Positions 36,036 through 48,859 of a DNA stretch of 64,000 nt are shown here, in pieces. Position 1 is the first letter of the stretch. Each line of letters opens with the position of its first letter. The position numbers were made by a program, and so were the translations under genes. This DNA is from Symsagittifera roscoffensis (taxonomy: Eukaryota > Xenacoelomorpha > Acoela > Convolutidae): assembly GCF_963678635.1 (NCBI RefSeq), contig NC_087066.1, positions 16,737,275 through 16,801,274 of the forward strand, in the 5' to 3' direction. A model generated the notes under the pieces. It was not told where the DNA came from and did no database searches. It saw only the letters and a program-made list of their open reading frames with translations.

Positions 36036-37250
36036 ATTTTTGTCACTGCGGTGGTTATAGTTTGAGTCCTCAAACGTATCTAAGCATAATAACCTAAAGA
36101 TTAAATTATTTGATTGTTTCTTATATCTGTGGCGTTAGAAATTTCTGTGATTGGGTCGTAATAACTGTGACGTTAGATGAATTGTGGTTGCGGTCAGTTG
36201 CTATCCATTTTATTCTTTTCTAAATGGGTGAAAAGATATTTCAAAAACTTTACCAAAAAATTTGGAACGTTTTTCTCAAGTTTGAAACTTGTTGAGAAGT
36301 GCATTGAAAGCTGAAGTTTCGGAATCATTATTACTATATCTTAAGTTTCAGTAATTTCTTTGTATTGGATGAAGTTTATTATGAAGTTTAATAATTTAAT
36401 GGTTCTTGAGAGAAACCTTCGGAAAGATATAATTGGTTTTGGGTGATTCGTGAGTTACTATACCGAGTTTTGAATGGCTTTAATGTTGATAAAAGTTTAG
36501 TTTACTTGATGAATGAGCTGACCTTGTGCGAACGGTTAATAGGCTGTATGAAATCATGGGGAAAAATTAACAAATCTTGCGTGATAATATTCGGCAAAAA
36601 AGCGTGATGGATAGGATATTAAAAGGGTCTTTTTAACTATTCCCCCCTATGGTACCTTGTAACGAATATCCCCCCTATAAAGAAAGAATTAAACAGTAAA
36701 GCATTGCGAAGTTCCGATTTTAATTTTTAGGCTTGACATGCAATTTGGCGCCTTTAAAAGCATATTTGAAGTTCATCAACAATGGTGTGCCGTAAGGTGA
36801 AATTATAAATGATAGCGCTAAACTGGTTCTATTGATTTTTATAGCGCTAAATGGGTCATTTGTGCAGTTGACATCTCGTTGGCCTCAATGTTCGCACCAG
36901 ATGAGATAGGACAGATCTTCCTTCTCAAAAGTATTTTTCGATTAGGTACAGTGTCTGTTCGTCACGCTCTTGTTTTCAGCCGGTTAGCTTTGTACATTTC
37001 CTATGTCTAATATTTATTTAATCCTGCTCCTGTTTACTTGATCTCAATAGGTATTTAGGTAAATGCGAGATTTTTGTGAGATCGAAGTTTTTGAATTTTT
37101 TTTTATTTTGGTCTACTAGAACTAACACAATAGACATTTTTAAAATGATAATGTTGAGGTTAGTTGTCAAATAAGAGTGGATGATAAAAAATACTCTAAA
37201 TTCAGCTAAAACCTTTAGTGAACGAACAGGTTGAAAATTCTATAAAATAG
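36036..37250. repeat. Possible solo LTR or related repeat
   Basis: The block at 36943-37000 (GTACAGTGTCTGTTCGTCAC, GCCGGTTAG) matches 15455-15510, next to the large retroelement, at most positions. Its neighbourhood has no genes. It may be a solo LTR or a truncated relative. Borders and target duplication are not visible to me. A MITE scrap (CCCCCCTATGG...CCCCCCTATAAA) lies at 36640-36700. Confidence 0.4.
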
Positions 37251-37840
37251 CGCAATATAAATGGGCTGGTGCTTTACTTACGCAGACCAAAAAAGCACAA
37301 AGCTTTTCTGGTTTCTTGAGCTCAAATACTAAATCTTTTTTAACTAGAATCACAATTTGTGGATTTATGGGTGTTTATATAACCTAAGGTTGTCAAAATG
37401 AGTTAATTAACAACTTTTTCAAAATTAGCCTTTTATTAAGACACAGCGTGTCCTTTTTTCATTGATCCGTCTCAAAAGTCTTGTATCGAGATTTTTCTAA
37501 TTCTGTAAAGAACGACTCTATCCTTTTGCGTCTCGTGTGAGAATTGGGGCCTTTCTACTGTCTCAATCCAAGCTTGATAAGTTTCGACTGAGTTCGGCCG
37601 AGTTTCGAGCATAAGGAAAATGGACCAAAGAGTTTCAAGTTTCCACCAACTTCGTTTGAGCAAATTTGAAAGTAAAATAAGGAAAAAATCAATATAAGTA
37701 AGAAAAAAGTCCTCTCCAAGTAAATCTTGCTGAATGCAGCACTCTGAAATGCAGGTTTTCCTGTGAGTCATCGTAAAAAGGTCCTTTTACTATTTTCGGA
37801 GAGCTTGGAAAATTAAATTCATCGACCTAAAAAAAAGTCG
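37251..37840. other. No recognised feature
   Basis: AT-rich DNA with short chance open frames on both strands. I found no splice signals, domain or repeat that I can defend. Confidence 0.4.
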
Positions 37841-37849
37841 GCAAGAGAA

Positions 37850-38190
37850 AATGCGGATTACACTTACAATTTGCGGATTCCACTTACAATTTGCGGATTC
37901 CGCATACAGTTGCGGAATCCCAAATAGCTCAATTTAAATATACAAGTGTCTTATTATTTGTTTGTGGATTCCACAAACAGTTCTGGATTCCGCAATTACG
38001 GTTGCGGGTTCCGCAAAATCGCCTAATTTTCTAGCGATTTTGAGCAGTACAGTGTTTTAGGTATTTGCTTGTGGAATCCAAAACAGCGAAGAAGATCAAA
38101 AAAAAGTAGCAAAATTGCGGATTCCGCGACGACTCTGGTTTTGGCTTGTTGCGGAATTCGCTTACAATGCACAGAATGCACAGTTTGGCC
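37850..38190. repeat. Cluster of TTGCGGAATCCGCAA-type motifs
   Basis: About ten degenerate copies of GCGGATTCCGC / GCGGAATCCGC, each nearly self-complementary, lie within about 340 bp. A second cluster is at 40980-41150, and a single copy is near 32010. No coding is seen. Confidence 0.75.
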
Positions 38191-38199
38191 TCGTAATGC

Positions 38200-39916
38200 A
38201 AAATATTCCGAAAAACCACCGCCCTAGAAAAATTTCTGCGTCCGCCACTGATGTTATATACTAGTATCGATACCAATATCGAAAACTAGTTACAATTTTT
38301 TTAATCATAAACTCAAGCCAATCAGAAAAACTGAATTCAACAATTTGTTCGTCAAAATGAAAAAAAAAATTGTCAGGATTGCTTCCGAAAGCACGGTTAA
38401 TGTACACTTAACCAAGTTTGAGCAAAAATAGTGGTTTTCAAAGTTTTCAAAAATGCCTAAAACTTTATTTCTTATTTTACTGCAAGTTCTGCGCTCTCTG
38501 TAGGACATTTCTTGTACAGAAAACAGTTGTTTGTTTACACATAAAATTTTCAGAGAGTGGATTTTTGATTTGGTGTAGAGCACTAGGCAACGGCATAGGT
38601 CCGCCGGTTTATTTTGTCGAAACTTTTGAGAAAACAGCCAGAACTGACCTTTTCTAGGCATTTATTATGAAAGTCTCAATTAAAAACTCGCGCTGCCCCT
38701 CAAACATAATATAGATTGCCCCGAAGAATTTTTGGGTCGATCAGCTGAAATGAAGTTTGCACAACAGTACTAAAGTAGGGACCCTATAGATGGTGAGGGG
38801 TCAAATCCCCGAAAAAGGGAAAAAAGTGTCCCCCATCGCCCCGCCCCCTCCCTAAATCTGCTATTGGAGCAGAAAATTGAATCCATTTTTTAAAAATGGA
38901 TTCATAGCATGAGGTAATATAAGTATAGCTTCGTTTATTTTTGCCTATTTGGTCATTTTGATCGAGTAAAACGCAATAAGCGAACATTTAAAATATATTT
39001 TCAAACCCAATTTATGGAATAGAAAAATGAGCAGTTCGATTATGTGTCTTGAAATAAGAGAAAAAATTTTTATATACGAATTTTCTTCACAGCTCTACAA
39101 AATCAAGTCAGTGAATCAGACAAAACAGTTCAAAGCCTCATTTAGTGAGTCCGAGAAACTTGAACTTCTGTTCATGCTAGACTTTTGCAAGTTCAGACTT
39201 ATTTTGAACCTCAATTCATACACTTATGCTTCAAAACGTCACAGGGAAATTGACTCATCACTAAGAAAAAGTAGTAGTTTTAGTGAACTGAAATGTCATC
39301 AATGAACTTATTTAATTCGCAAAGTCAAAAGTTAAAAACTTGGAGTTTAGTGGTTGATCGTAGAATGCTTGTACAAATGTCTCCTTTTAAGAATGCAATA
39401 AGAAAAGTTATGTCGTTACACTTTTATTTCAACCATGTGACTGCGAAGCAAAAAAAAAATTCATAACATTGTCTTTATAGTGTTCTTGGAGCGCTCAAAA
39501 AACCAACTTAGTGGACCCAAAAAAATCGACTCAAAAACTTTTTGAGAGTTCGCCCGCCCTCGAGAAAGTTCTAGATCCATCCACCATGCTCACAGGAGGC
39601 GAGGAGACGAGCTCTTCGCTCTTCCGTCTGATTCAAAGATACGGACTAATAAAGAAACGCGCAATTTTTTTTGATAAATAAAACAAAATGTTTATAATGT
39701 AAACACTTATTGTCGTAGCGGACAAAAACTCATTGCTTTTTCACTGTTTTTTTCATACCTTATCTAAATAATGAAACCATAAATTCAATCAGACGAATTG
39801 CAGAACATGCAAAAAAAATTCCTGGATCTTTTTGTTGCTTTCTTAAAAGGAATCTTAATCCTTACTTTTTGAGATCTTATGATAAATACCTGCAAGTGCC
39901 AGTGCTCTAGACCACA
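38200..39916. other. Repeat ends and an unproven ORF
   Basis: hAT-like ends lie near 38220-38258 (GCGTCCGCCACTG) and 38840-38870 (CCCCCTCCCTAAATCTGC). A + strand open frame of 92 codons at 39027-39305 has ordinary composition and a possible acceptor inside it (TTTTCTTCACAG at about 39089). I find no domain or partner exon, so it stays unproven. The rest is unassigned. Confidence 0.35.
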
Positions 39917-42900
39917 ATGCAACGTTTTTATTCGAAACTATTCGTTTTCCTTTGCTTGAACCTTTGCTGTTTGGCTCAGAAGACATCTTCAGGAGCAAGG
40001 GCGAATCAAGGTTAGTTTTTTTTCAGATTTTGTTCAGTTATAATCCTTACAATTTGTACAAGTTAAATCGAATCAAAAATTTCTTTAATAACCGGTTTGA
40101 GGTCCTGGTTTCCTGTTAAAACTTCGACAAAACCAGTTAAATCAGATTGGGACCAAAAACTCATAGTCCCAACGCAGGTCTAAGTCCCAAACAGTGTTTG
40201 TAAATAGTACCAAGCAAAGCCTGAACATAGTTGCGAAGTTCGGAACATAGTCGAAAATCAAGTCGTGAACACAATTTACTGATCAAAGTCAAGGTTACAA
40301 TTGTGTTTGCAAACAGAATAAAGAAAACAATTGTACACCAGTGGACAAAGTTAAGCGCAAATTCTAAATTTTATAGAGTACAATTATTTATCCAAAAACT
40401 TGGAACCCTAAGAAAAATTTTTTATTGACCTTAAAAGGTAATTGGAGCATGCAAGTGCTAATCACGATGTTAGCAATATTTTAAGCATAAAAATGCAGCA
40501 TTTATTTTACAAAACTGCCTTCGTAAAAAATTGGAAGACTACACATTTTTTTATTGACGTTAAAAGACATTTGAAGCATTCGACTGTTAATCCCGATACT
40601 AGCAGTATTTTAGCTTAAAATTCAAGCATTTATTTTACAAATTGGCTTTCGTGGGTTGACAGGGAACAAAAAAAGACAGAATTGAAAAATTTCAACAATT
40701 TTTTTTTGTCAGGGTCTAGCTAAAATGTGTTCTCTCAAAAAAAGCAAATATTGCCTCTTTTTGGTCCATTAAAAGTTAAGCTAAAAGTATCGGTTAAAAT
40801 GTTGAGCAAAAAGGTAAAGTGCGCTTTTTACATGGTACAAAAAACGAGGCCAAGTTGTGCATATTGTGAACTTAAGGCGGATATAAAAACAGGCGAAAAA
40901 CAGAAATTTAAGCTGTTTTGGATACCACGGACAAACAAGTAAAACACTGTATTGCTCAAAATCGCTCCAAAAGCAGGTAGTTTTGCGGAATCCGCAACAA
41001 ATTTTAAGGAATCCGCATCCGTTTGTGGTATCGACAAACAATTTTAAAAATATAATTTTAGTAAACTAATGCTGTCGTGGAATCTGCAAATGTAGGTGGA
41101 ATCTTCAAATGGTGAGCGGAATCCAATACTAGCTAGTTCTGGAATCCGCGACAAAGTTAATTTGCCGACAAAACTTACATTAGAGATAATTGTACGCGGA
41201 AAGTTTCGTAGTTGAATCCACTCACATTTTGGAGCATGTTTAAAGACTTGCCTCTAGATTTCAGGAACACACAGACAGCAAATGGTGCACCTATTAAAAA
41301 GTTATAATCTCTAAAACTTGCAAAAATTATTCCAAGCTTTTTGATTTGTAGAATGTTAAATTGAAATTATTAAATTATACAGTTAGAAGGACATTGTGCC
41401 ATCAAGTAAAAAATATGCTTATTTGCACAAAGTTAAGAAGACTATTCACGTGTTCAAGTTTGTTAAGTATATAGCTGGCTCCCACTGACTTAAATTGCTC
41501 ATTAATTAATTAAAAATTTTTCGCATGATTGGCAATTGAGTAAAACGAACCAAAATAATATAATTTTGGGGCAAAGTTTCATACATCTAAATATACCATA
41601 TTACACCTCAGCAGTTAATGATTCCATTAATTTTTGTATAATTTCAACTTAATTTGTTTAAAAAAAGGCGTTTAGAGTTTCCAAATTTGTTCGTTTTATG
41701 CGGATAGTTTAAACCAGCATTGTAGGAGTCAACATTTATTCTCTGATAAAAAAAATGAAAATGAAGCATAAGTTGAAGCTCAAATCAATGTCCCTATAGA
41801 TTGATTTCACTAAAAGCGTGTCCCTTTGGTTGATCGAAATTTCCAGAATTTATTAGATTGCGTCTAGAAATTTGAATTTTGATTAGTACCAAACTTAATT
41901 ATTATATCGGAGATGAAAAAGCAACCCTTGGTCTGAACATATCCATTACTGATACCCACGGTCTTAACAATTTTTTTTCGCGGTTCTTTTTTAATTACCC
42001 TTTGATTGTTTCTGAAATTTGACTTACGGAAGCTTATTTAAATTAATTTTTGATGATCTAATTTGCAAAAAAGAAACTGATCGCGTGATTAAGTTTTTAC
42101 AATTTTTCTATCATCAAAATTACCGTAAGAACATTTTTAGAACAACGCTATATTGTATTTTTAAGTGAAGATTGGAAACTGAAAAAAAAATCCATTTTTG
42201 CTCCCTAAAGTTTGGGCGGATATCTCCAACTTTAACTGACTGAAATAACTTAATTTTGGCCCTCATGGACTGAAATTAAAACGACTACCTCAAACCGTGA
42301 AAGGGCTTAAGCCAAATACTCACTTTTGTACTCAGACCGCTGTTAAGTCCTTGATTAGTTACTGTGTATTTTGGATGTTTTTCTGGACTGAAAAATCTTG
42401 ATTTACTCGCAGTAAGCGTATCGTGTTTCCTATCATCAAATCAACTGTTTCGCTACTATAGTGGATAACTAAGAAAACTGTTTGAACCATCTTCTGCAAA
42501 ATATCCCTCCAAAAGTCAGAATACCAAAATGAAATTTAGGTGCGAGTGTAGCCGGGACTGGCCTAGCATGTGTGTACACTAGCATGCCCATTTTAAAGAC
42601 CCGATTTACCTGTCCTTGGAAGTCCATTCCAAGCAACCTGCATTGCATAAAAAAATGTGAAAGTCTTGCAGTGATTGCTCAGCACTTTCTGGACTCGTAT
42701 ATGATTCCAGAACTGTTTTAAGGGGATATTTTTTGCTAGGAAACAAGCCTGGACTGTCAAGTTTTTGGCAAAGATTAAAACTGCAAATGGATGCAAGTTT
42801 GTCCAAAAGCACATTAGTTAATAGTTTCCCGTCATGTAAAAACCCACTGGTTAAGAGGCAAAGATCTCACTGATAACTAAATTTTGAGATTTGCTATTGT

Positions 42901-45766
42901 AGTGCAAGTATTGGTTTTATATATTGCTTTAATTAAAAATAAATTTGAAAAAGTGCAAGTTGTGTTTGGAAAGTGTTGATTTTTTGTCAGATTTAAGTTT
43001 CATTGCTTTGAAAACTCAGAAAGAAAATGTTACTTTATACAAAACCCAGATAGTGATTTTGGTTCTTTTGTGTGAAAAATGAGTTTGAACTACTTTAGAA
43101 AAATGAAGTTCAAAAACTTGCATGCAAAAAAAAAACTAGGAAAAAATTTCTTTTTGAGAGAAATGAAATAGTCGTGTTCAAAAATTGTTCAAACTTTTTG
43201 TGAAACTTTTTATTCGAAAATTATCAAAAAAAATCACGATTTCTTGGTTTTCTTGGAAATGTATCTAGCAGGTGTACACTCCCGCGTTTGGGGATGTTTC
43301 TATTTCATAGTGAATCAATCCAGGAATAAAGTTGACCCGCTCACACCCTCAATATTTGTTTACTGAGTTTTGTCTGCTCAAAAGCATGAATTGCTATAAT
43401 GAATTGCTCACTTAGGCATCAAAGCAAAGCTTAACTATTACAGCAAAATATTTCATTTTTCATACCAAAACTAAAATTTGGGATAATTATTTTTAGCTTG
43501 ATGAACACATAGTTCTAGTAACTTGTTCATGCTAATGGGCACACATGCTTATTGCTACGCCCCCGAGCTTAGCAACAACTAGTTCTTCTAATGATTCTGC
43601 AATTGGATCGACTCCGATCATATTCGACATCATCAAAGGTATCTTGGAGGACAAAAAAGAAAAGGAAACATTACAGTTGTTGGAGTATCTTCTGTCAACA
43701 GAAAAAATGTGCTATGGTAAGTCCAATGCAGATTTCGAAAACTATCAATTAAACTGATCAAAAGTTACATGTCAAAAAAGTTGCAACTTTTGGATAACGA
43801 CAAACAAATGTACAAATTTTCTCTTCACGTTTTTCTTGCTGCAATTTTCTAAAAGATATGATTCAAAATCGGCCAAAATGTAGATAAAACTATTTGAAAG
43901 GACTTAACCGATCCAAAATTTGAGGCATCTGGTATCAAAGGCATGGTTTAGGGCCATTATATTATAACTAGTCTTGGAAGTGTTCTTGCAGTGGAAACAT
44001 CCTTGCAAACAATGTAAGGATTTTGATTTTATAAAATAGTTTAGTTTTTCGGGAATTTGATGACATTGATTTTACTCTTCAAGTTTCCTAAATGCGACAG
44101 ACACAAGAATGCAAAGAGTTACTAGGTCCGGCGTCGAAAAAGGGTCTTTAACGAGGTCCGATTTAACGACACATATAGTAAAGTTTCTTGGGAGCTTGCA
44201 CCAGAAGATTGGACAAAACGTGCGGTCAACATAATTGCAAATGAATATCCTACCCATAAATTAGAGCAGTAAATTTTCCGAAATATTTGTTGAATCAGTC
44301 TTTTGCTAATTTTTTTTATTGTCAGTTTGAAATACTTTCTAAGTTTTGGCCGTTTTTGATGCTGGACCTAGTAGCTTTTTCAATTCTGTTATTTGTCGTT
44401 ATTAGGCAACAATGAAAGTAAATCAAGGTCATCAGTTTGCCAACGAACTATTTTGTGCCTATAAAGTCTAATTCCATGTATTCTTTGCGAGGATGTTTCC
44501 AGAGCACGAACACCTCTAAACTAATTATAGTATACTGGCTAATTTACGCCTTCGAAAACATATTTCTCAAAGTTTGGCCCAATTGAATCTTTTCAAACAG
44601 TTTTGTCTAAAGTAATATGAAAAGTTTGGCAAACTATGAACCGTTCATCTTAAATAGTTGCACAAAATTAAGACAAAACGTGAAATTTGCTAGTTTAAAA
44701 AAAAGTTGCATTTTGCCCCGTGACTGTACCATTTTTTATGGGACCTTTTTAAATCCTAGGGATTTTGACTATTTCTAGTCTCAATTTTACAATGCAACCA
44801 AAAGCAAATACATTTTGACCAAAATTTAATCAATGACTCGGCTCTTTCCCACTTTCCCCCCACATTTCAAACTTTCCATTTTTTCAATTGTATTACGTGT
44901 TATTATGGCTAGTTAGTTTGTTCACCCTGCAAATTTTTGTTACATTATGTCGACGTAAATTTAGTTTTTCAAAACTTAATTTCTATTGCGGAGTGGAAAA
45001 GAGCCAATGACTTTTTTAGCAACTGTTGGCTTTGTTTTGAGTTAATCGTATGCATCTTTGACAGAGTATTTCGACATGGAGTCTACCAATTTCACACTTC
45101 AGTCTGAAGTGTTCTGCAACTGCAGCAAGAACAGGCATATGGCACTTGTGACTTTTTAAATCCCGTTCCCGAGGTGAACTTTAGAACTTCTTCAAGATGT
45201 GATTGCTTAAATTGTTAAACCAACCGGGTATACTAAAAAAGTCTGCTTAATTCTGAGCAAAATTGAATGCAATTTGTTCCTCTTATATATTTTAAAAGCA
45301 TATTCAATGAGATCAAATGAAAATAAATGTATTCAATTTGAACTTTCGTTGCACTATTCACACCTATTTTATTATTTTTTGGCTCAGATTTTTTGGCTCA
45401 GAAGAAGCATTTTTTGTTAACAAGCTTTGCTTGCCCACAGATATAATTTTTCTTCGAAATAACAATTGGAATAAAAAGTCACTTGAGGCTGCTAATCCAA
45501 ATTTCCTTAACTGCTGTGAGATATATGGCGAAAACATTTTCAATTTAACCAAAGAATATTACGAAATGCAAAATGGATCGGTTGCTCAACTGATGCTTAT
45601 GAGCATGAAAATCTCTGCAGTTTCATCAGTTCGGAGAAACCAACTGGACCAATGTTTGGCAAAAACGGGGTTCAATAGCCAGCTGCTGAATACCGCCGCA
45701 ATTCAGCCAAAATGGATTTGGGGTTCAACAATTTTTTTACTCATTGTTAACAGGAGCAGTAACTGA
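39917..45766 (+). CDS. Predicted spliced gene for a small secreted Cys-containing protein (family member 2)
   Basis: Exon 1 (39917-40010) encodes a good signal peptide, MQRFYSKLFVFLCLNLCCLA then QKTSSG, and has a donor AAG|GTTAGT. Exon 2 (about 43573-43716) ends LSTEKMCY with a donor G|GTAAGT. Exon 3 starts at 45065 after CTTTGACAG; its phase fits, giving EYFDMESTNFT and VFCNCS. A last coding block, within 45402-45766, contains NFLNCCEIY, LDQCLAK and a hydrophobic end GSTIFLLIV before the stop. The cysteine order matches member 1 (24544-29990): C-x18-C-x-C...CC...C, with STE-x-C and N-x-T-x-Q also shared. Exons 1-3 join in phase. The exon 3 to last-block junction does not join in phase with the obvious sites, so it is unresolved or broken. 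The hydrophobic tail could be a GPI signal. No known family is recognised. Confidence 0.45.
40011..43572. other. Predicted first intron of family member 2
   Basis: About 3.5 kb with no supported gene of its own. It contains the second cluster of GCGGAATCCGC motifs (40980-41150) and chance open frames on both strands near 40730-41040 and 42590-42810. Confidence 0.4.
44840..45005. mobile_element. 166-bp GGCTC-type MITE in an intron
   Basis: It starts GGCTCTTTCCCACTTTCC and ends GCGGAGTGGAAAAGAGCC. It is flanked by AATGACTC (44832-44839) and AATGACTT (45006-45013), an 8-bp duplication with one change. It lies about 60 bp before the predicted third-exon acceptor of family member 2. Confidence 0.8.
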
Positions 45767-46500
45767 ATCAGGTTTTTGCAAACGTTGCACTTTTTAGAGT
45801 ATTGAAGTTTTTTGTCTCATTGGTTTCTTCTGAATGACCACGAACCAAATATATTCTAATATTGCTTATTATTACGGTAGTTCTTAATTCAATAATAACC
45901 CATTATAAAGCAACAAGAGTTCAAAAAGAAGCCAACTACCGGAACCAAGAAAGCTTGATGTTCGTTTTTGAAGAAAACCAGACCCATTTTATTTGTAAAT
46001 CCAAAGAAAAGTTATGCATTATGCTGAAAGTTTCATTGTGAAATGAAAAAAGTCGGCATATTCAGACGATAACATTCGGCATTGCTTTTGTCGAACTGTT
46101 GTATGATTCACCTCTGAAGAATATAGGTCAACTCTTTGTAACTTTTTTTCATATTGTTACCAAAGAAACTGGAGTCAAAGGCCTGACAGGATAATCTATT
46201 GCCTTTTTCTTCACAATCTCATCATCGACACCGAAATGCAAATTAAATACAGACCAAAGCAACAAAGTTCACTATTTTAAGAGAAGAGCTGCTATTAGTA
46301 GTTCCGAATCAAAAATCGAATATGAGACCAAAAAAAACTTCAATTGCCCTGAGCCAAACAAAGCAATAAAAGTTAGGACAAATAAACATTTTTCAATGAT
46401 AAAAAGTTTTTCCGCCACTTTGGACGGGACATTCACCATAGAACTTAGATTCCCAGTGTACTGTATATCTATAATCAGCCTTCAAGGTGAAAATAATTAG
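45767..46500. other. No recognised feature
   Basis: Sequence downstream of the predicted gene. There is no clear AATAAA site or repeat. Confidence 0.4.
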
Positions 46501-46514
46501 CATAAATAACATGT

Positions 46515-46575
46515 TTGTAATCTATCTATCTATATATATATATCTATCCATCTATCTATATCTATCTATCTATAC
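46515..46575. repeat. CTAT microsatellite
   Basis: Imperfect (CTAT)n and (AT)n tract of about 60 bp. Confidence 0.95.
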
Positions 46576-47029
46576 TATATTTAAATGCTAGTGACAGCTA
46601 TCTCCCATGTTCAAGCATAATAATTTTGCACGAAAGAATTTTTTCATGTTTAAGCTATATCATATATTGTAATGCTTAAGAAAATGTTTCATATAGTTTT
46701 CCGGAAGGTCATTAACTTTTCGGTAATTTTTTTCGAGGCCAAATTAAGTCTGTCTGTCTGTATACCTGCTTTTTTTAAATTAATTTGATTATGTCTGTCT
46801 AACCGACTCCTAACTTTTTTATTTTCTTCTATCAAATCAATTATATATTTAAATGCTGGCTTCACTATCTAGCCATGTTTAAGCTTTTTCAACGTATTTT
46901 TTTGCATCTTCAACCAAAGATTTTCTCACTTTTAAGCCAAATCGTATATTGCAAGGGTTAAGTTTTTTTTCGATTTTCCCGTTCAAATTCAGTTTTTAGA
47001 TCATCAAGTTTGTAATTAGCAACCCAATA

Positions 47030-48510
47030 GTTGGATGTTGTCAGAGTTTTCCCAGATTTTGCAATTCTGGCCTCCATATATGAATAATCAAATAGTTTTC
47101 GAGATATGACGTTTTTTATGATTTTTCAAAAATATTTCAAAAATTTAGATTTTAAAAAATTCCAATACGTTGAAGATCCCAGTCCTGTTGTTGGATTTTG
47201 TGAGAGTACTCTCAGGGGTTGCGAATCTTGCCTCTAATTATGGCTGCTCAAATTTTTCTAGTTTTTGAGATATGACGTTTTTTTTTAGGATTTAAAAAAA
47301 ATTTTCGGGAAATTTAGATTTAAAAAAATCACAAAATTTGATATTCCCATCTCGGTGGTGAGGCTCTGTCAGGGTACTCTCAAGAGTTGCAATTTTTGCT
47401 CCCAAATATGAGTGTAGTTTTTGAGATCTGACGTTTTTTCTGTGATTTTCTCCGAAGTTTTCAAAAAAATTAGATGTTACAAAATTCCAAAACTTTGAAG
47501 ATCTCAATCCTGTTATTGAAATCTGTGAGGGTACTCTTATGAGATTGCAAATCTTGCCTCTGAATTTGTCTGCTCAAAATCTGGTAGTTTTTGAGATCTG
47601 ACGTTTTTCTGTGATTTTCTCCGAAGTTTTCAAAAAAATTAGATGTTACAAAATTCCAAAACTTTGAAGATCTCAATCCTGTTATTGAAATCTGTGAGGG
47701 TACTCTTATGAGGTTTCAAATCTTGCCTCTGAATTTGTCTGCTCAAAATCTGGTAGTTTTCGAGATATGACGTTTTTTTGGATTTTCTCCAAAATTTTCA
47801 AAAAACTTGGGTACAAATTTTTTTTCTAAAACTTGAAATTATCATCTCAGTAGTGAGCCTCTTTCAGGGTACTCTCAGGAGTTGTGAATTTTGCCTCCAA
47901 AAATGACTGCTTTTAACTAATTTAATTAATTTTTTTTTCAAAGTTTCTAACTTGTAGTTGGGGGCTGTCAAAGTATTCTCAGGAGTTGCTAAATCGGTCT
48001 CCAATTAGGAATGCTCAAATCTTTTTATTTTAAGCGATACGACGATTTTTGTAATTTTTTTGGAAATTTTCAGAAAACTCAAATTACAAAATAGTTCTCT
48101 AAAGTGAAATTCCCAACCCTGTAGTTGCGTGCTGTCAGAGTACTTTCAAAGATTGCGATTATTGCCATCTAATAAGACTGCTCAAATCTTGGTAGTTTTC
48201 AAGATGTGAAAAGTTTTCTGGTTTTCAAAAAAAATAACCCTTTTTAGAAAATTTAAGGTGAAGTTTCTCAAAATTTGGATTTCTCAACGTTGTAATTGGG
48301 TACTGTAAGACTACTCTCAGGAGTTGTAAATCTTGCGTCCAAATGCGACTGCTCAACTGCTTTAAGCTTCCCAGATGTGACGTTTCTTATTTCATTTTAA
48401 ATTTTTCGAAGAATTTATATAAAACTTCACAAAATTTTATGGTTATTCAAAATTTGTATAAAAAACTTGAATAAAATCTTTGCAAAATTTGTAATTACGA
48501 ACCCTGTACC
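47030..48510. repeat. Satellite with ~169-bp period, about nine units
   Basis: Each unit contains a CTCTCAGGAGTTGCAAATCT-like block, then GCCTCCAA...TGACTGCTCAAAT, then TTTGAGATATGACGTTTTTT. The block recurs at about 47040, 47210, 47379, 47534, 47703, 47871, 47973, 48142 and 48315, mostly 155-173 bp apart, with one unit shortened to about 102 bp. The units near 47470-47640 and 47640-47810 are almost identical, the rest diverged. It is non-coding. Confidence 0.85.
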
Positions 48511-48859
48511 GGAGGCGCGTTATACGCTAGCTTACATTATTATAACATGCTAATCCCCATGCTCAAAAATAGCATGAAACTGGTTAGCGCCGAAACTGGT
48601 TAATGTCCAAAATGAAGTTTTTGAATTGGTGGAGTGGTGTATCTATTGGTGGTCTGCGTGCCGAGTTCGTGAGGGAGAGGTGTCATCGTTTTTTGTCCCT
48701 CAAAATGACCGAAGTTTGACAACTTAAAACCTATTAAACCGTCTTGACCCGCTCTACAATTCAAAAAATACGGCTTGACCAGTACAATTGCCCATTTCAG
48801 TTCGGAGGGACTGAAAAAAAGTGCCGCGAACTGTGCTACGGAATAAGATACCTAATGTA

